Part shown: positions 11,509-22,800 of the stretch, one piece after another
Layout: every line of letters begins with the position of its first letter
How positions within the stretch are numbered: position 1 is the stretch's first letter
Notes under the pieces: generated by a model
What the model saw: only the letters and a program-made list of their open reading frames with translations
Told to the model about the DNA's origin: nothing
The model's database searches: none
Origin: Ampullaceana balthica
Lineage: Eukaryota; Mollusca; Gastropoda; Lymnaeidae
Reading direction: 5' to 3'
Assembly (NCBI GenBank): GCA_944989445.1
Contig: CALYLW010000013.1
Span: forward strand, 344,566-408,565
DNA: 64,000 nt
Position numbers and translations under genes: made by a program

Positions 11509-11541
<33 letters not shown>
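11509..11541. repeat. (TA)n microsatellite
   Basis: About 33 bp of pure TA next to the hAT-type end that follows. Confidence 0.95.
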
Positions 11542-11544
<3 letters not shown>

Positions 11545-11640
11545 GGCTGCGGAAATTAACGATTAATTACTCGATTAATCATTTTAACAATTTAACGATT
11601 GAATTACTTTTTAACGATTAATCAACCCATCACTTACAAA
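11542..11640 (+). mobile_element. hAT-type terminal repeat fragment
   Basis: TAGGGCTGCGGAAATTAACG followed by ATTAAT/CGATTAAT repeats. It matches the termini of the BED-finger hAT cluster at 49655-51016. Only one end is present here. Confidence 0.55.
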
Positions 11641-11882
11641 TTATTGGAATTTAAAAAGTAATTTAAAAAATTAAAAAAAAAGCGGCCGATAAATAGTAAT
11701 ATTCCTGACGATTACACGAACATATTGATTTTAAACTATTGACTGTCAGGAATGTTCAAAATGTCGATAAAGTTTGCCTACCATGGTTCTATAACTTCGC
11801 CTACTTATCAAACCAAATAAAAAGCGTATTAAGCTTATATTATGCAAATATAGTGACACAATATATGCAAATATAGTGACAC

Positions 11883-13118
11883 TATATAAAAACAAGGGTG
11901 ATAGAAGTGATTTCAATAACTATCGCGGCATCTCACTCCTTGGTATTCTATGAAATACCTTCGCCCGTGTCATACTCACACGTTTACAGTGTCTAGCATC
12001 CCGTGTCTATCCAGAATCTCAGTGCGGTTTCCGGGCTGGTCGGTCTACCATAGACATGGTGTTCTCCATACGGCAGCTACAGGAAAAATGCAGAGAGCAA
12101 CAGATGCCACTATACATTGCCTTTGTGGACCTTACGAAAGCTTTTGATTTCGTCAGTCGCAACGGGCTATTCCAAATCCTGGTAAAAATTGGCTGTCCCC
12201 CACACCTACTCGCCATCATCAGACAGTTCCATGAAAATATGCAGGGCACAGTGCAGTTCGATGGAGCTACGTCAGAAGCCTTTCCTGTCTGCATCGGAGT
12301 TAAACCAGATTGTTTACTTGCACCAACACTGTTCGCATTATTCTTCTATGTACTGCTTCGATAGGCATTCAAGGATAGCAGTGATGGAATCTGGTTACAC
12401 ACCAGAGCTGATGGAGGACTTTTCAACACTGCCCGCCTCCGAGCCAAGACTAAAACGACAGATATCCTAATTCGTGAGCTACTCTTTGCGGACGATGCGG
12501 CATTAACAGCACACACAGAAACTGGTTTGCAACAACTCGTGTCAAGCTTCTCCAATGCCTGCAAAGAATTTGGTCTGCAAATCAGCTTGAAAAAGACAAA
12601 CATCATGGCCCAAGACACACAACCTCCTCCTACCATCAATATCGACAATGAAAACTTGGAGATTGTGGACAGCTTCACCTACTTGGGTTCCAATGTCTCC
12701 ATTACATTGTCCATTGAAGAGGAAATAAACAGTAGAATTGGAAAGGCAGCTGCCACAATGGCTAAATTAAGCAAACGGGTCTGGCAAAACACCAAGTTAA
12801 CAGAGAAAACCAAACTGTGTGTCTATAGAGCCTGCGTCATTAGTACACTGCTATACGGGAGCGAGACATGGACCACTTATACATCCCAAGAGCGCAAGCT
12901 TAATAGCTTCCACTTGAGATGCCTGCGACGCATCCTAGGCATTAAATAACAAGACAAGGTGACTAATACCGAGGTCCTAATGTGTGCCAATACCAAAAGC
13001 ATGTTCTGAATCCTTAGTGAAAGACGCCTGAGATGGCTAGGACATGTTAAAAGAATGAGCCCTGGCCGAATCCCCAATAACCTGCTAAATCGAGAACTGG
13101 CATTGGGAAAGAGGAGTC
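11883..13118 (+). pseudogene. Non-LTR retrotransposon (LINE) reverse transcriptase, C-terminal part, decayed
   Basis: A single frame runs from KNKGDRSDFNNYRGISLLG (about 11890) through AFVDLTKAFDFVSR (RT A motif), LLFADDAALTAHTE (the FADD catalytic motif, about 12479-12520), SFTYLGSNVS, RACVISTLLYGSETWT and HLRCLRRILGIK to RRLRWLGHVKRMSPGRIP. Four in-frame stop codons interrupt it (11951, 12362, 12947, 13007) and I see no frameshift. It is therefore old but collinear. It lacks the endonuclease and the 5' part of RT. The motifs are those of common invertebrate LINE ORF2 proteins; I do not assign the clade. A related C-terminal fragment lies at 25548-25740. Confidence 0.85.
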
Positions 13119-13523
13119 TCTCATTTTCTTTATAAAAACGTTTATTTCTTTAAATATCTGTACAATAAAATTTATGTTCAGTGGAAAATTCAATTATAGA
13201 CTATTATAGTATTTTCTGACATAAGTTAAAAAACAGATGTGAAATGAGTTCCCAAACATTTTTCGCTAGTAAAAAAGCACTGCATAGAACTGAACTCGTT
13301 TGTAAGAAAAACGTGTCAACTAATATTGTCCTGTGATCTCTCTTGCTTTAGATTTTACCAGCGCTTCTGGTTTAAAGGCTTGGGGTGAATGCAACAGTTT
13401 GCCCCTGGGTGACTGTTATTCACCAGACTGTCATCACCCGATAAGGGGGAAGGACATGGCTTAGTAAATAAGTGACATGTAAGAGCAGGGGCGATACGGT
13501 GAAAGTTTAGGCTACCCGTGAAG

Positions 13524-13528
<5 letters not shown>

Positions 13529-13589
<61 letters not shown>

Positions 13590-13590
13590 A
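13529..13590. repeat. (GA)n microsatellite
   Basis: About 60 bp of GA with one interruption (GAGGAG). Confidence 0.95.
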
Positions 13591-13714
13591 TAAGAGAAGT
13601 AATAGTATGGTGTAGGAGTTAGGAATCTGGGTTTCCGTTGAGGCCTTGTTCACAACTTTGAACTGAGATTAATTAAAAATAAAATACTATAGACCTCGTA
13701 AACTGAACTTAAAG

Positions 13715-14042
13715 TTTCCTATTGCATTACAAATTGACAACTCATCTACAATAACATTGGTCTAGATTCACATTACAAATTGACAACTCATCTACAATAA
13801 CATTGGTCTAGATTCACATTACAAATTGACAACTCATCTACAATAACATTGGTCTAGATTCACATTACAAATTGACAAATCATCTACAATAACATTGGTC
13901 TAGATTCACATTAAAAATTGACAACTCATCTACAATAACTTTGGTCTAGATTCACGCCTAAACTCATCTACAATAACATTGGTCTAGATTCACGCCTCAA
14001 CTCATCTACAATAACATTGGTCTAGATTCACGCCTCAACTCG
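13715..14042 (+). repeat. 46-bp minisatellite with shortened derivative units
   Basis: Five copies of a 46-bp unit (ACATTACAAATTGACAACTC, ATCTACAATAACATTGGTCT, AGATTC). They are followed by units of about 37 bp in which the left part is replaced by GCCT(C)A. The duplication partner near 35680 has a single unexpanded copy. Confidence 0.9.
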
Positions 14043-14212
14043 GCAGGCAATGTGTACAAAATATTTTTAAAGTTCACATATGAAATAAAAATAAAATAAC
14101 GTCCCCAGACTCCGAAGGAGTGAATTTTAGATAACTAATTCCAGATTGTATGTTAGTATTGCCAATGGAGATTTTGTATATTAACTTTGGTCCTTCTATA
14201 CAGAAGACTACT

Positions 14213-14405
14213 GCATCCTACGTTCTGGTAAGAAGGTATTGGCCAGTGACGCAGCGTTCACAGGCCACGGCTCTGAAGGGCCAGGCTATTGTCAGCCGCC
14301 TTTGTTTCCCTAACTAGTGTGAACTCTTAGACACCTTGGCCCAGGAACAAATCCCTGTCGTGACCCTCGTTATGCCTGCCGAGCGCACATGCCGCTCGAC
14401 CAACG
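14213..14405 (-). mobile_element. Possible tRNA-derived SINE
   Basis: On the minus strand TTGGTCGAGCGGCATG fits a Pol III box A (TRGYNNAnnGG). About 35 nt later GGGTCACGACAGG is a weak box B. The downstream body (CACACTAGTTAGGG, GGCGGCTGACAATAGCC) is unlike its AT-rich surroundings. It is absent from the duplication partner at about 35880. A classification as SINE is inference. Confidence 0.4.
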
Positions 14406-15034
14406 TAATAAGGGGAAACCTTTGATATCAATTGTATTCTACATTTGTGTAGTTATATTTGAAGTGATTCTTACGTTAGCAGCAACGACATACCATATTT
14501 ATTTTATTGACATCTATTAGCACAAACATATGCAATACTGCCTTGTGTGGCTGTCACCTTATTTGATTAAATGTGTGAACACTGTAAGCTCGTATTCCAT
14601 CCGATATATGGTAATGTCACAGGATTAGCATGATTGATGTCTGTACAGTACATAGAAAATCCTGAAAGGTCAAAGAATCAAGAAGTCTGTTTTATTACGT
14701 CCAATTCTAGATATAATAGAAAGACAAACTGCAAAATGTCGAAACTTACAAAATCTACTCAATCATCAGCCAATGGACATTTTGAATGGATCTTTGAAAC
14801 ATTTATTATTTTAATTAATATTTAACATTTGTTTCATAAGAAATACATTAGCGTAAAGTGGATCTAAGTTTTAAAAATATTAAACGTGTAACTGTCATAA
14901 GAAACACCATTCAAGTTACATAAATCAAGCATATGTTCCTTTTCTCTATATTCGACATATTGGCATTACAGGCCAAAGAGAACTCTCACTTCTATGGCTG
15001 ATAACTCAACAAACATCGGAAATGTTCATAGAAA

Positions 15035-15512
15035 AAAACAAACCCGTAAAAACAAAGTTTTTGACTATAAATCCCTTATATATGAGACATAACTAACAGT
15101 ATTGATTATTTTCAAACGCTACAAACATTGACAGACTGACACCGAGTGATGTCCCTTGTCTTTAATAAATGGGGGTGGGAAGTGAGGGGGTGTCGGCACG
15201 ACGGTCGGCGTCAACTCAAACTCACGTGGAAGTGGGGGAAAAAAACAATAACAAACAGTGAATTTAAATTACATACCTCATATAAGGATAAACTAAAAAT
15301 GCATTAATTTAATTACGGTACGTTCGATCGATCTGAAATTTTGATACAATGCATTGTTAGGTCAGACGGGTCCGTGTGCCAAATTTCAGTTCGATCGGAT
15401 CATGGAAAGTGGGTCACTTTTTACTTCTGTTTTTCCGCCCGCCGAGCCCAAGACAGAGAGAGATGATGAGATGACGACAGAGACGGCCGCGAAGTTAATA
15501 TAAGGGATTTAA
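15035..15512 (+). mobile_element. MITE-like family A, copy 1 (array unit 1)
   Basis: From AAACCCGTAAAAACAAAG and GACTATAAATCCCTTATATA to GCGAAGTTAATATAAGGGAT+TTA. Short subtype, containing GACACCGAGTGATGTCCC. Shared core: AATTACGGTACGTTCGATCG, TTTTGATACAATGCATTGTT, GGTCAGACGGGTCCGTGTGC. A (GA)-rich run precedes the 3' end. Confidence 0.75.
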
Positions 15513-15535
15513 TAAAACAAACCCGTAATAAAACA

Positions 15536-16000
15536 AACCCGTAAAAACAAAGTTTTTGACTATAAATCCCTTATATATGAGACATAACTAACAGTATTGA
15601 TTATTTTCAAACATTTACAGACTGACACCGAGTGATGTCCCTTGTCTTTAATAAATGGGGGTGGGATGTGAGGGGGTGTCGGCACGACGGTCGGCGTCAA
15701 CACGACGGTCGGCGTCAACTCAAACTCACGTGAAACTGGCAGAAAAAAACCAATAACAAACAGTGAATTTTGAATTACATACCTCATATAAGGATAAACT
15801 AAAAATGCATTAATTTAATTACGGTACGTTCGATCGATTTGAAATTTTGATACGATGCATTGTTAGGTCAGACGGGTCCGTGTGCCAAATTTCAGTTCGA
15901 TCGGAACATGGGAAGTGGGTCATTTTTGACTTCTGTTTTTCCGCCCGCCCGCCCGCCGAGCCCAAGACAGAGACGGCCGCGAAGTTAATATAAGGGATTT
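15536..16000 (+). mobile_element. MITE-like family A, copy 2 (array unit 2)
   Basis: Same layout and short subtype as unit 1, with one extra ACGACGGTCGGCGTCAAC repeat. It is joined to unit 1 by a TAATAAAACAAACCCG linker. Confidence 0.75.
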
Positions 16001-16470
16001 AAAAACAAAGTTTTTGACTATAAATCCCTTATATATGAGACATAACTAACAGTATTGATTATTTTCAAAAATTTACAGACTGACACCGAGTGATGTCCCT
16101 TGTCTTTAATAAATGGGGGTGGGATGTGAGGGGGTGTCGGCACGACGGTCGGCGTCAACACGACGGTCGGCGTCAACTCAAACTCACGTGGAAGTGGGAG
16201 ATAAAAACAATCACAAACAGTGAATTTAAATTACATACCTCATGTAAGGATAAACTAAAAATGCATTAATTTAATTACGGTACGTTCGATCGATCTGAAA
16301 TTTTGATACGATGCATTGTTAGGTCAGACGGGTCAGTGTGCCAAATTTCAGCTCGATCAAATGACGGGAAGTGGGTCATTTTTGACTTTTCTTTTTCCGC
16401 CCGCCCAGCCCAAGACAGAGATGATGAGATGATGAGAGAGACGGCCGCGAAGTTAATATAAGGGATTTAA
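16001..16470 (+). mobile_element. MITE-like family A, copy 3 (array unit 3)
   Basis: Follows unit 2 with almost no linker (GGGATTTAAAAACAAAG). Short subtype with the same ACGACGGTCGGCGTCAAC doubling as unit 2, so units 2 and 3 are closest relatives. Confidence 0.75.
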
Positions 16471-16475
16471 TAAAA

Positions 16476-17056
16476 CAAACCCGTAAAAACAAAGTTTTTG
16501 ACTATAAATCCCTTATATATGAGACATAACTAACTGTATTGATTATGTTCAAACATTTACAGACTGAATCTGTCTTAAATCAACTTTGCATCATAACCCT
16601 AGTGGGGGGGAGGGGGGGAGGGGTGGGGGGGAGGGGTGGGGGGAGGGGTGGGTAGGGGGGGAGAGGGGAAAAGTCTGGTCACCGATTCGCTTGACCGAGC
16701 TCAGAGTGACACGTAAAATGTAAACAAAAGCGCCCGTCGCTTCGTTGGGTCGCCTCAATGCGTCAGCTCAAAATTTCACGTGGCAAAAAAACAATAATAA
16801 ACCGTGAATTGAAATTACATACCTCATATAAGGATAAACTAAAAATGCATTAATTTAATTACGGTACGTTCGATCGATCTGAAATTTTGATACGATGCAT
16901 TGTTAGGTCAGACGGGTCCGTGTGCCAAATTTCAGTTCGATCGGATCATGGGAAGTGGTTCATTTTTGACTTCTGTTTTTCCGCCCGCCCGCCGAGCGCA
17001 AGACAGAGAGAGAGAGAGAGAGAGAGAGACGGCCGCGAAGTTAATATAAGGGATTT
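16476..17056 (+). mobile_element. MITE-like family A, copy 4 (array unit 4, long subtype)
   Basis: Long subtype: CTGAATCTGTCTTAA, a G-rich tract (16604-16667), GACCGAGCTCAGAGTGACACG, then the shared core and the (GA)n-GACGGCCGCGAAG 3' end. The last base borders AAAATGGTGGCGTACGTG, the host sequence continued from before unit 1. Confidence 0.75.
16604..16667 (+). repeat. G-rich tract, G-quadruplex candidate
   Basis: More than ten runs of three to eight G (GGGGGGGAGGGGGGGAGGGG type) within 64 bp, internal to family A unit 4. Shorter equivalents occur in the other long-subtype copies (27412, 27919, and as C-runs at 30240 and 32580). Confidence 0.8.
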
Positions 17057-17831
17057 AAAAATGGTGGCGTACGTGAAACTGCAATATACTCCATTTATTG
17101 GACAAACCTGCAGTAACGTGACAGTCCATCTTTCTTGGAATCCTATGTCAAGTTACTTCCTTCTCTTGGCTTGAGAACTGACACTTTTCCCCACCTCTAG
17201 GCTCCTTAATATTTTAAACTAGAAATATACACGCTCTTTGTAACGGGAATGTGCTGACCCTTTTTCCAAGTATTAGTTGCTGGTTATTACAACTTTTATT
17301 TGCCCAGTTATATTTCAGATTCATCTATTAGTTAAAATCATATGGGAAACAGAGATATCCATTTTCAGGACAAAAAATTATATATAATTAAATATATTTA
17401 AGAAAAAAAAAGAGAGAGGACAAAACAACAGACACAATTATTTAATTTTTACCATTATAACGCATGAGTTGTTTTCACTTAATGCAGTGCCTTTTAACAA
17501 CACCTTGCTATTTAAAAGATATGATTTATTAAATAATGAATATTGAAGACCACAATAACTAAATTTACTATTTCATTCCAACTTGTACAAAATAAACATA
17601 ACTGATAGGTTTTCCGAAAGAGCTCTACCAACCTAGTCACTCAAAAATTTAATATATAATTACGACACTGCATAGTAACACAATTGTAAATAATACAATA
17701 TTTGTAACCGCATCTATGAGATAAAGAACATATGGCACTATCCCTTAAAAAAGCAAAGGCTACATAACTCATAGCGCCAATAAACAAAATTATAAATGCT
17801 CTTTCTAAAATACTTTTTAAAACAAATTTTT

Positions 17832-18350
17832 AAAAAACCCGTAAAATACCAAGTTTTGACTATAAATCCTTTATGTACGAGAGGTAGCTAAAAGAATGTT
17901 CATTACAATACGCAGCGCAAGACCATCAAAAAATACAAAATTGTAGTTGTGTCGTAAAACATGTTTAATATAATGCGCACCGATCAGGTATATGTTTATA
18001 AAAAGTGTTGTCAATAAAATACGCACCTTATTGCGCGACAGAAAGGTCGTTCAATATAATACGCACCGCGACGCTCTATCTCAAAAAATAACATAATACA
18101 TAGAGAAAAAAAAGAGATAAATATAAAAATCTATAAAATCAATAATTCAATTACAGTACATGCGATCGATCTGAAATTTAATAAATAGTTTTTATCATCG
18201 CCACCAAACTGCCTGCTAAATTTCAGCATGCTAGCTTACGAGGAAGTGGGTTAAAAATCGATCCAAAGTTTTGGCGACAAGAAATCAAGCAAGCAATCAT
18301 GCAAGCAATCAAGCAACCAGACACAACGAGTTAATATAAAGGATTTAAAA
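17832..18350 (+). mobile_element. MITE-like family B, copy 4
   Basis: From AAAAAACCCGTAAAATACC to GAGTTAATATAAAGGATTTA. It contains the GCGCACCGATCAGG and TTGCGCGACAGAAAGG blocks and the shared core. The related sequence at 26395-26800 lacks it (CTAAAATACTT then GTCGTATTAAAAA), giving an empty site. Confidence 0.7.
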
Positions 18351-18657
18351 ATGTCGTATTAAAAATGAAAATGATATTAAGAAATGTGCACACCATATTT
18401 AGGCAATAAAAGATTATAGAAAGCTGCCCGCATAAAATAAAGTCTTGTTATTAAGTAAATGTACTAGACCAAAATAACTCTTCCTTTTGACTTATTCCTC
18501 GTTGTCTTAACAGGGGTTTACTATTTTTAAAAAAATTAAGTCTCTAAATTTTACGATTTATATTTACGGTTTTAATGCAAAGTATAATTTCAAAAAGGAA
18601 TCATTTTTTGTTCGCTATTTCTGCTAAGGAATCATATTTTGTATATTATATTCAATA

Positions 18658-18662
18658 CACAG
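18658..18662. other. Target-site duplication (5') CACAG
   Basis: The five bases CACAG before the 5' LTR are repeated directly after the 3' LTR at 25241-25245. Confidence 0.9.
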
Positions 18663-18972
18663 TGTCACATCTGATTAACATAATTTTGTGACGTAAGGTC
18701 ACGTGTACAAGAGACGCGGGAAGAAAGGAGCATTTCTATTGGTTGAAAGTGTTGGGCAAACAGTTGAGTGTAGACTTCCGACGAGGGAAGGTTGTATCGT
18801 GTATACTTAAGATTTCCACGTCATATTACCTCAAATGATTCTTATGTGTACAATATATATATATATTAAAGTTGTTTTGGATAAATGAATTCGTCAGTGA
18901 ATTATTGTGCTCAAGATTAATTACTGTGAGAACGCCTACATAAAAGAGAATATAAAAAGTTACATCGTTACA
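18663..18972 (+). repeat. 5' LTR
   Basis: 310 bp, starts TGTCACATCTG and ends ACATCGTTACA. It carries a TATATATATATTAAAG stretch that could serve as a TATA element. It differs from the 3' LTR at two sites (TTGGTTG/TTGATTG and GGGCAAAC/GGGCGAAC). Confidence 0.97.
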
Positions 18973-18990
18973 TTGGTGTCGAAGTAAAAG
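18973..18990 (+). other. Candidate primer-binding site
   Basis: Directly after the LTR: T then TGGTGTCGAAGTAAAAG. The TGG start is right for a tRNA 3' CCA end. The matching tRNA cannot be identified by eye. The leader from here to 19843 (about 870 bp) holds no ORF of note. Confidence 0.5.
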
Positions 18991-19843
18991 TTCCATGTGA
19001 ACACTGTACAAGATATTTCGAGAAAGACGTTTCGTGGAAATAAGTATTGGATATTTCCAAAAAAATTTTTGAAATAAGAAATAATACCAGCTATAGTATT
19101 TTTGAATATTCAAGTTCGTAAGAAGCTGTGAATAAACTTTTGTGGTTCAATGAAAATACAAGAAGATTTCAAAATGGCGGCATACAGGCGTATGGTCACC
19201 ACGGTGTACGGTATATAAAACTAGGTCGCCTAGTTGGTTCTACGTCACATTAGACGACAGTACAAGCATACTACACAGTACTGGAATCTGGGTCGTGTAG
19301 GCTTACTGAATGGTGACACACGGTGAACATATATAGGTCGTGACGTCAACAGGCTTAATGCTAGTTGATTCCAGGAAATATTAGTAATAGTAAACATAAC
19401 ATCGAACCGAGAAGCTATGGACCATGGACTATTCAATGTGTTGGTGTGAATTATAAATAAAGAAACGGAACTTTTATCCATTCATTGTGTGAAGAGTTTG
19501 ATTATCGCAATTTTGGATTAATGGAATGAACTAAATTGTTTAAAAACTACTTGAAAATTGAAATTTTAACCAAGTGACCTTTATTCAAAACGATCGGACC
19601 ATTTAATATATTTTGTCAATCTGAGGGAGCGTATATATAAAGTATACTAAAGATCCCGTGTGAGGATTCTTTTGTTGCCTCACCTTGTCAATAACTAGAT
19701 TTCATGGTTTAGACGTGTCACTTATTTGAACTTAACATTTTTGAATTCAAGATATTTCATTTGGACGATTTATAACTTTATCAATATATATCCATACATT
19801 CCTTACCGAATTGCTAGATTCATATTATTCAATCAAACAAAAC

Positions 19844-22800
19844 ATGGATCACTACAAGGAATTCACTGCCATAGCTAAAGAGATCGGATTAAAAGGAAAA
19901 GAAATGAGAGATTTCATTGAAGAAAAAGTTGCTGAAGAAAAAGAAAATCAAAGAATAGCTGAAGAAAAAGCAAGAATAGCTGAAGAAAAAGAACAGCGAA
20001 GAAAAGCTGAAGAAGAAGAAAAAGCAAGAATAGCTGAAGAAAAAGAACAGCGAAGAAAAGCTGAAGAAGAAGAAAAAGCAAGAATAGCTGAAGAAAAAGA
20101 ACAGCGAAGAAAAGCTGAAGAAAAAGAAAATCAAAGAGAAGCTGAAGAAAAAGCAAGAATTGCTGAAGAAAAAGCAAGAATTGCTGAAGAAAAAGAGATG
20201 CAAAGACTCATAGTAAAAAGAGAAATTGAACAACTTGCAGTCGATAAGTTAAAATTACAAAGGGAGCGAGACAGTAGTGGCCACAATCCTGGTGATGAAA
20301 CAAATAGAAGGTCAGCACCAAGGGATACTATCAAAGTAAGAAAATATGATAGCCAAAAAGAAAAAATGGATGTTTATCTGGATTATTTCGAATCCATAAT
20401 GGCTATGAAAGGCTATAATGAAGAAGATTGGCCAGCACAACTGATGACTCAATTAACTGGAGAAGCATTTGAAGCTTATAACAGTATAGCCAAAGAAGAC
20501 AAAAGCATATATAAGAATGTCAAAAAGGCACTTCTATGTCATTTTGGAAAGTCAGAAAATGATTATAGAAGAGAATTTCATGAAATGAGAATCAAGATGG
20601 ACAAAGATCCACAGATCATAGTACATGAAGCACAAGTCAAACTAACAAAATGGCTGGAACTGACAGCAATAGATACGAGCAATCCAAAGGCCATAATAGA
20701 CATGGTGTTAATTGACAAGTTTTTAGAAAATGCAACACCAACCCTATTCACATATTTGACTGACAAGAAAGTTCGTACTCAAGCAGAGCTAACAAATGCA
20801 TTACGAACATTCAAAGACTCTCATCCGAATGTGGAAATGGATAAGAGACAAGACATATTTGCAGCAATACAAATTAAAAGTCAAGAAAAAAGGCAAGGTA
20901 TGAGAAACCAGAGTCTGCCAAACCAAGGCAACAGACAAACTATTTGTTGGTACTGTAACAAGCCAGGACATATGGCGAAGCAGTGTTACCACAATAAAGG
21001 ACAACCAAATAGGGTGTCACCTAATGGCAGCCCTAAAAGAAAGAAAACAGAAGAAAGGTCAAGACAAGGTCATTTTGAAAGCAAAGGTAGAAGATCATGG
21101 AGAGGCAGATACAATCATGACTCCAGATACAGAAATCATGATCAGCCCTGGAGAAGGAATGACTACCAAGAGGGAGAAGGAAAAATGAAACAAGAAGAAT
21201 CACAATCTAGTAGTACTGTGGCCACTATCAAGGATCATGGCACACTGAAATGTTACCCAGTGTACATCAATGATCGAAAGTGTATGTGTCTTCGTGACAC
21301 TGGATGCACAACAATTGTAGTCCGTGATAAGATGGTGAAAGAAGAAGAGTATGATGGGAAAAAAGACACACTGATAATGGCTGATGGCACAAAGAGAGAG
21401 TGTCCAACTGCAATTTTCACCATCAACTCACCCTGGTTTCATGGTAAAGTTAGAGCCAGAGTCTTACAAGACGCCATTTGTGATCTTATTATAGGGAACA
21501 TTGAAGGTGTGATAGACAATACTGATGAAGTATACAAGGCCTGGCATGACAACAACCATCAAGTATGTGCTACTGTACAAACAAGAGCCACTACTAAAAG
21601 AAAAGAGATCACAGACATTGAAGTTGATGAGAAACTTGAAATAGGAAGCCAACTGATGTCCAAACAAGAGTTCAAACAACTACAAGAAGAAGATAACACA
21701 ATCAGGGAAATAAAAATGAAACTTATCAAAGACAATGAAACAGGCCACAACAAAAATTACAAGCTAGATAAAGGCATATTAATAAACATTGCACAGGAAG
21801 GTACGTGCAAAAGAGTGGTTCTTCCCAAAAAGTTACAGGAAACCATTATCAAAATGACACATGACAGTCCTTTAGGTGGACATATGGGCGCCAAGAAAAC
21901 AATTACTACAATAGCAGAAAACTTTTACTGGCCTAAAATGGCAAGGCAGATAAAAGAATACATCAAGGCATGTACAGTGTGTCTACGACATAATCCCAAA
22001 GATGGGAGGCACACAGCACCCATACAATCATCTGACAAGGCAAACTTTTTATTCGAGAAAATCGCTATAGACCTGATAGGACCATTCAAAAAGATGTCAA
22101 AGAAGAAACATATGTATGCTCTAACCATAGTGGACATAGCCACCAGATGGGGTGAAGCTATCCCACTGAAGCGAATAGATGCAGAAAATATATGCAACGC
22201 ATTACTCAATGTTTTTAGCAGATATGGTTTCCCTCAAACACTTCTGTCGGACAATGGCAGCCAATTCAAGGGTCAGATGACACAAGCCATTATGAAAATG
22301 TTAAACATTACACACGTACACAGCACAGTGTACCATCCACAGTCAAATGGAGTGATTGAAAGACTAAACAAAACCATCAAGAATATGCTATTAAAGGTGA
22401 CAGTGGACCATGAGGACAGATGGCATGAATATTTACCCTTAATACTGTTTGCATACAACAGCAGCAAACATGAAAGCACTGGCTTTAGTCCTTTTGAGTT
22501 AATGTTTGGCCAAAACCCTGCAAGTCCCTTAAAGAATTTCAAAGAAAGGCTTATAAGTAAACAAGATGCCATACAGGACAGATATCAGCTGATGTCAGAC
22601 ACTAGAGATAAAATACTTTACAGTATTGAAGCAGCAAAGCAAAGACTAATCAAGCAAAGTACAAGACACAGAGAAATCAAAAATAGACACAGACATTTGA
22701 GAACATTTGAGCCTGAACAACAAGTCCTAGTATACTTACCAAACACAAAGAATGAAATCACATGGGAAGGTCCATACAAAATTGAAGAGAAACTTAGTGA

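Larger units (their letters stand above)
13290..17216 (+). repeat. Segmental duplication, copy 1 (partner 35310-37860)
   Basis: Blocks shared in order with the partner include GTAAGAAAAACGTGTCAACT, AGATTTTACCAGC, the ATCTACA..TTGGTCTAGATTCAC region, GGTCAAAGAATCAAGAAG, GACAAACTGCAAAAT and ATGGTGGCGTA...GACAAACCTGCAGTAACGTGACA. Identity is moderate and both copies carry private insertions: here the 46-bp array, a SINE-like unit and the family A array (15035-17056). Confidence 0.75.

Noticed and set aside
14220..14260. Micro-exon AAGACTACTGCATCCTACGT before GTAAGA
   Set aside because: The segment belongs to a probable SINE absent from the duplicated copy, so splice-like motifs are coincidental.
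19811..19843. TTG start giving 11 extra N-terminal residues to Gag-Pol
   Set aside because: A eukaryotic element should use the first ATG (19844); TTG is not expected as start.
19889..20233. Minus-strand Phe/Ser-rich ORFs
   Set aside because: Antisense shadow of the Lys/Glu-rich Gag coiled coil.
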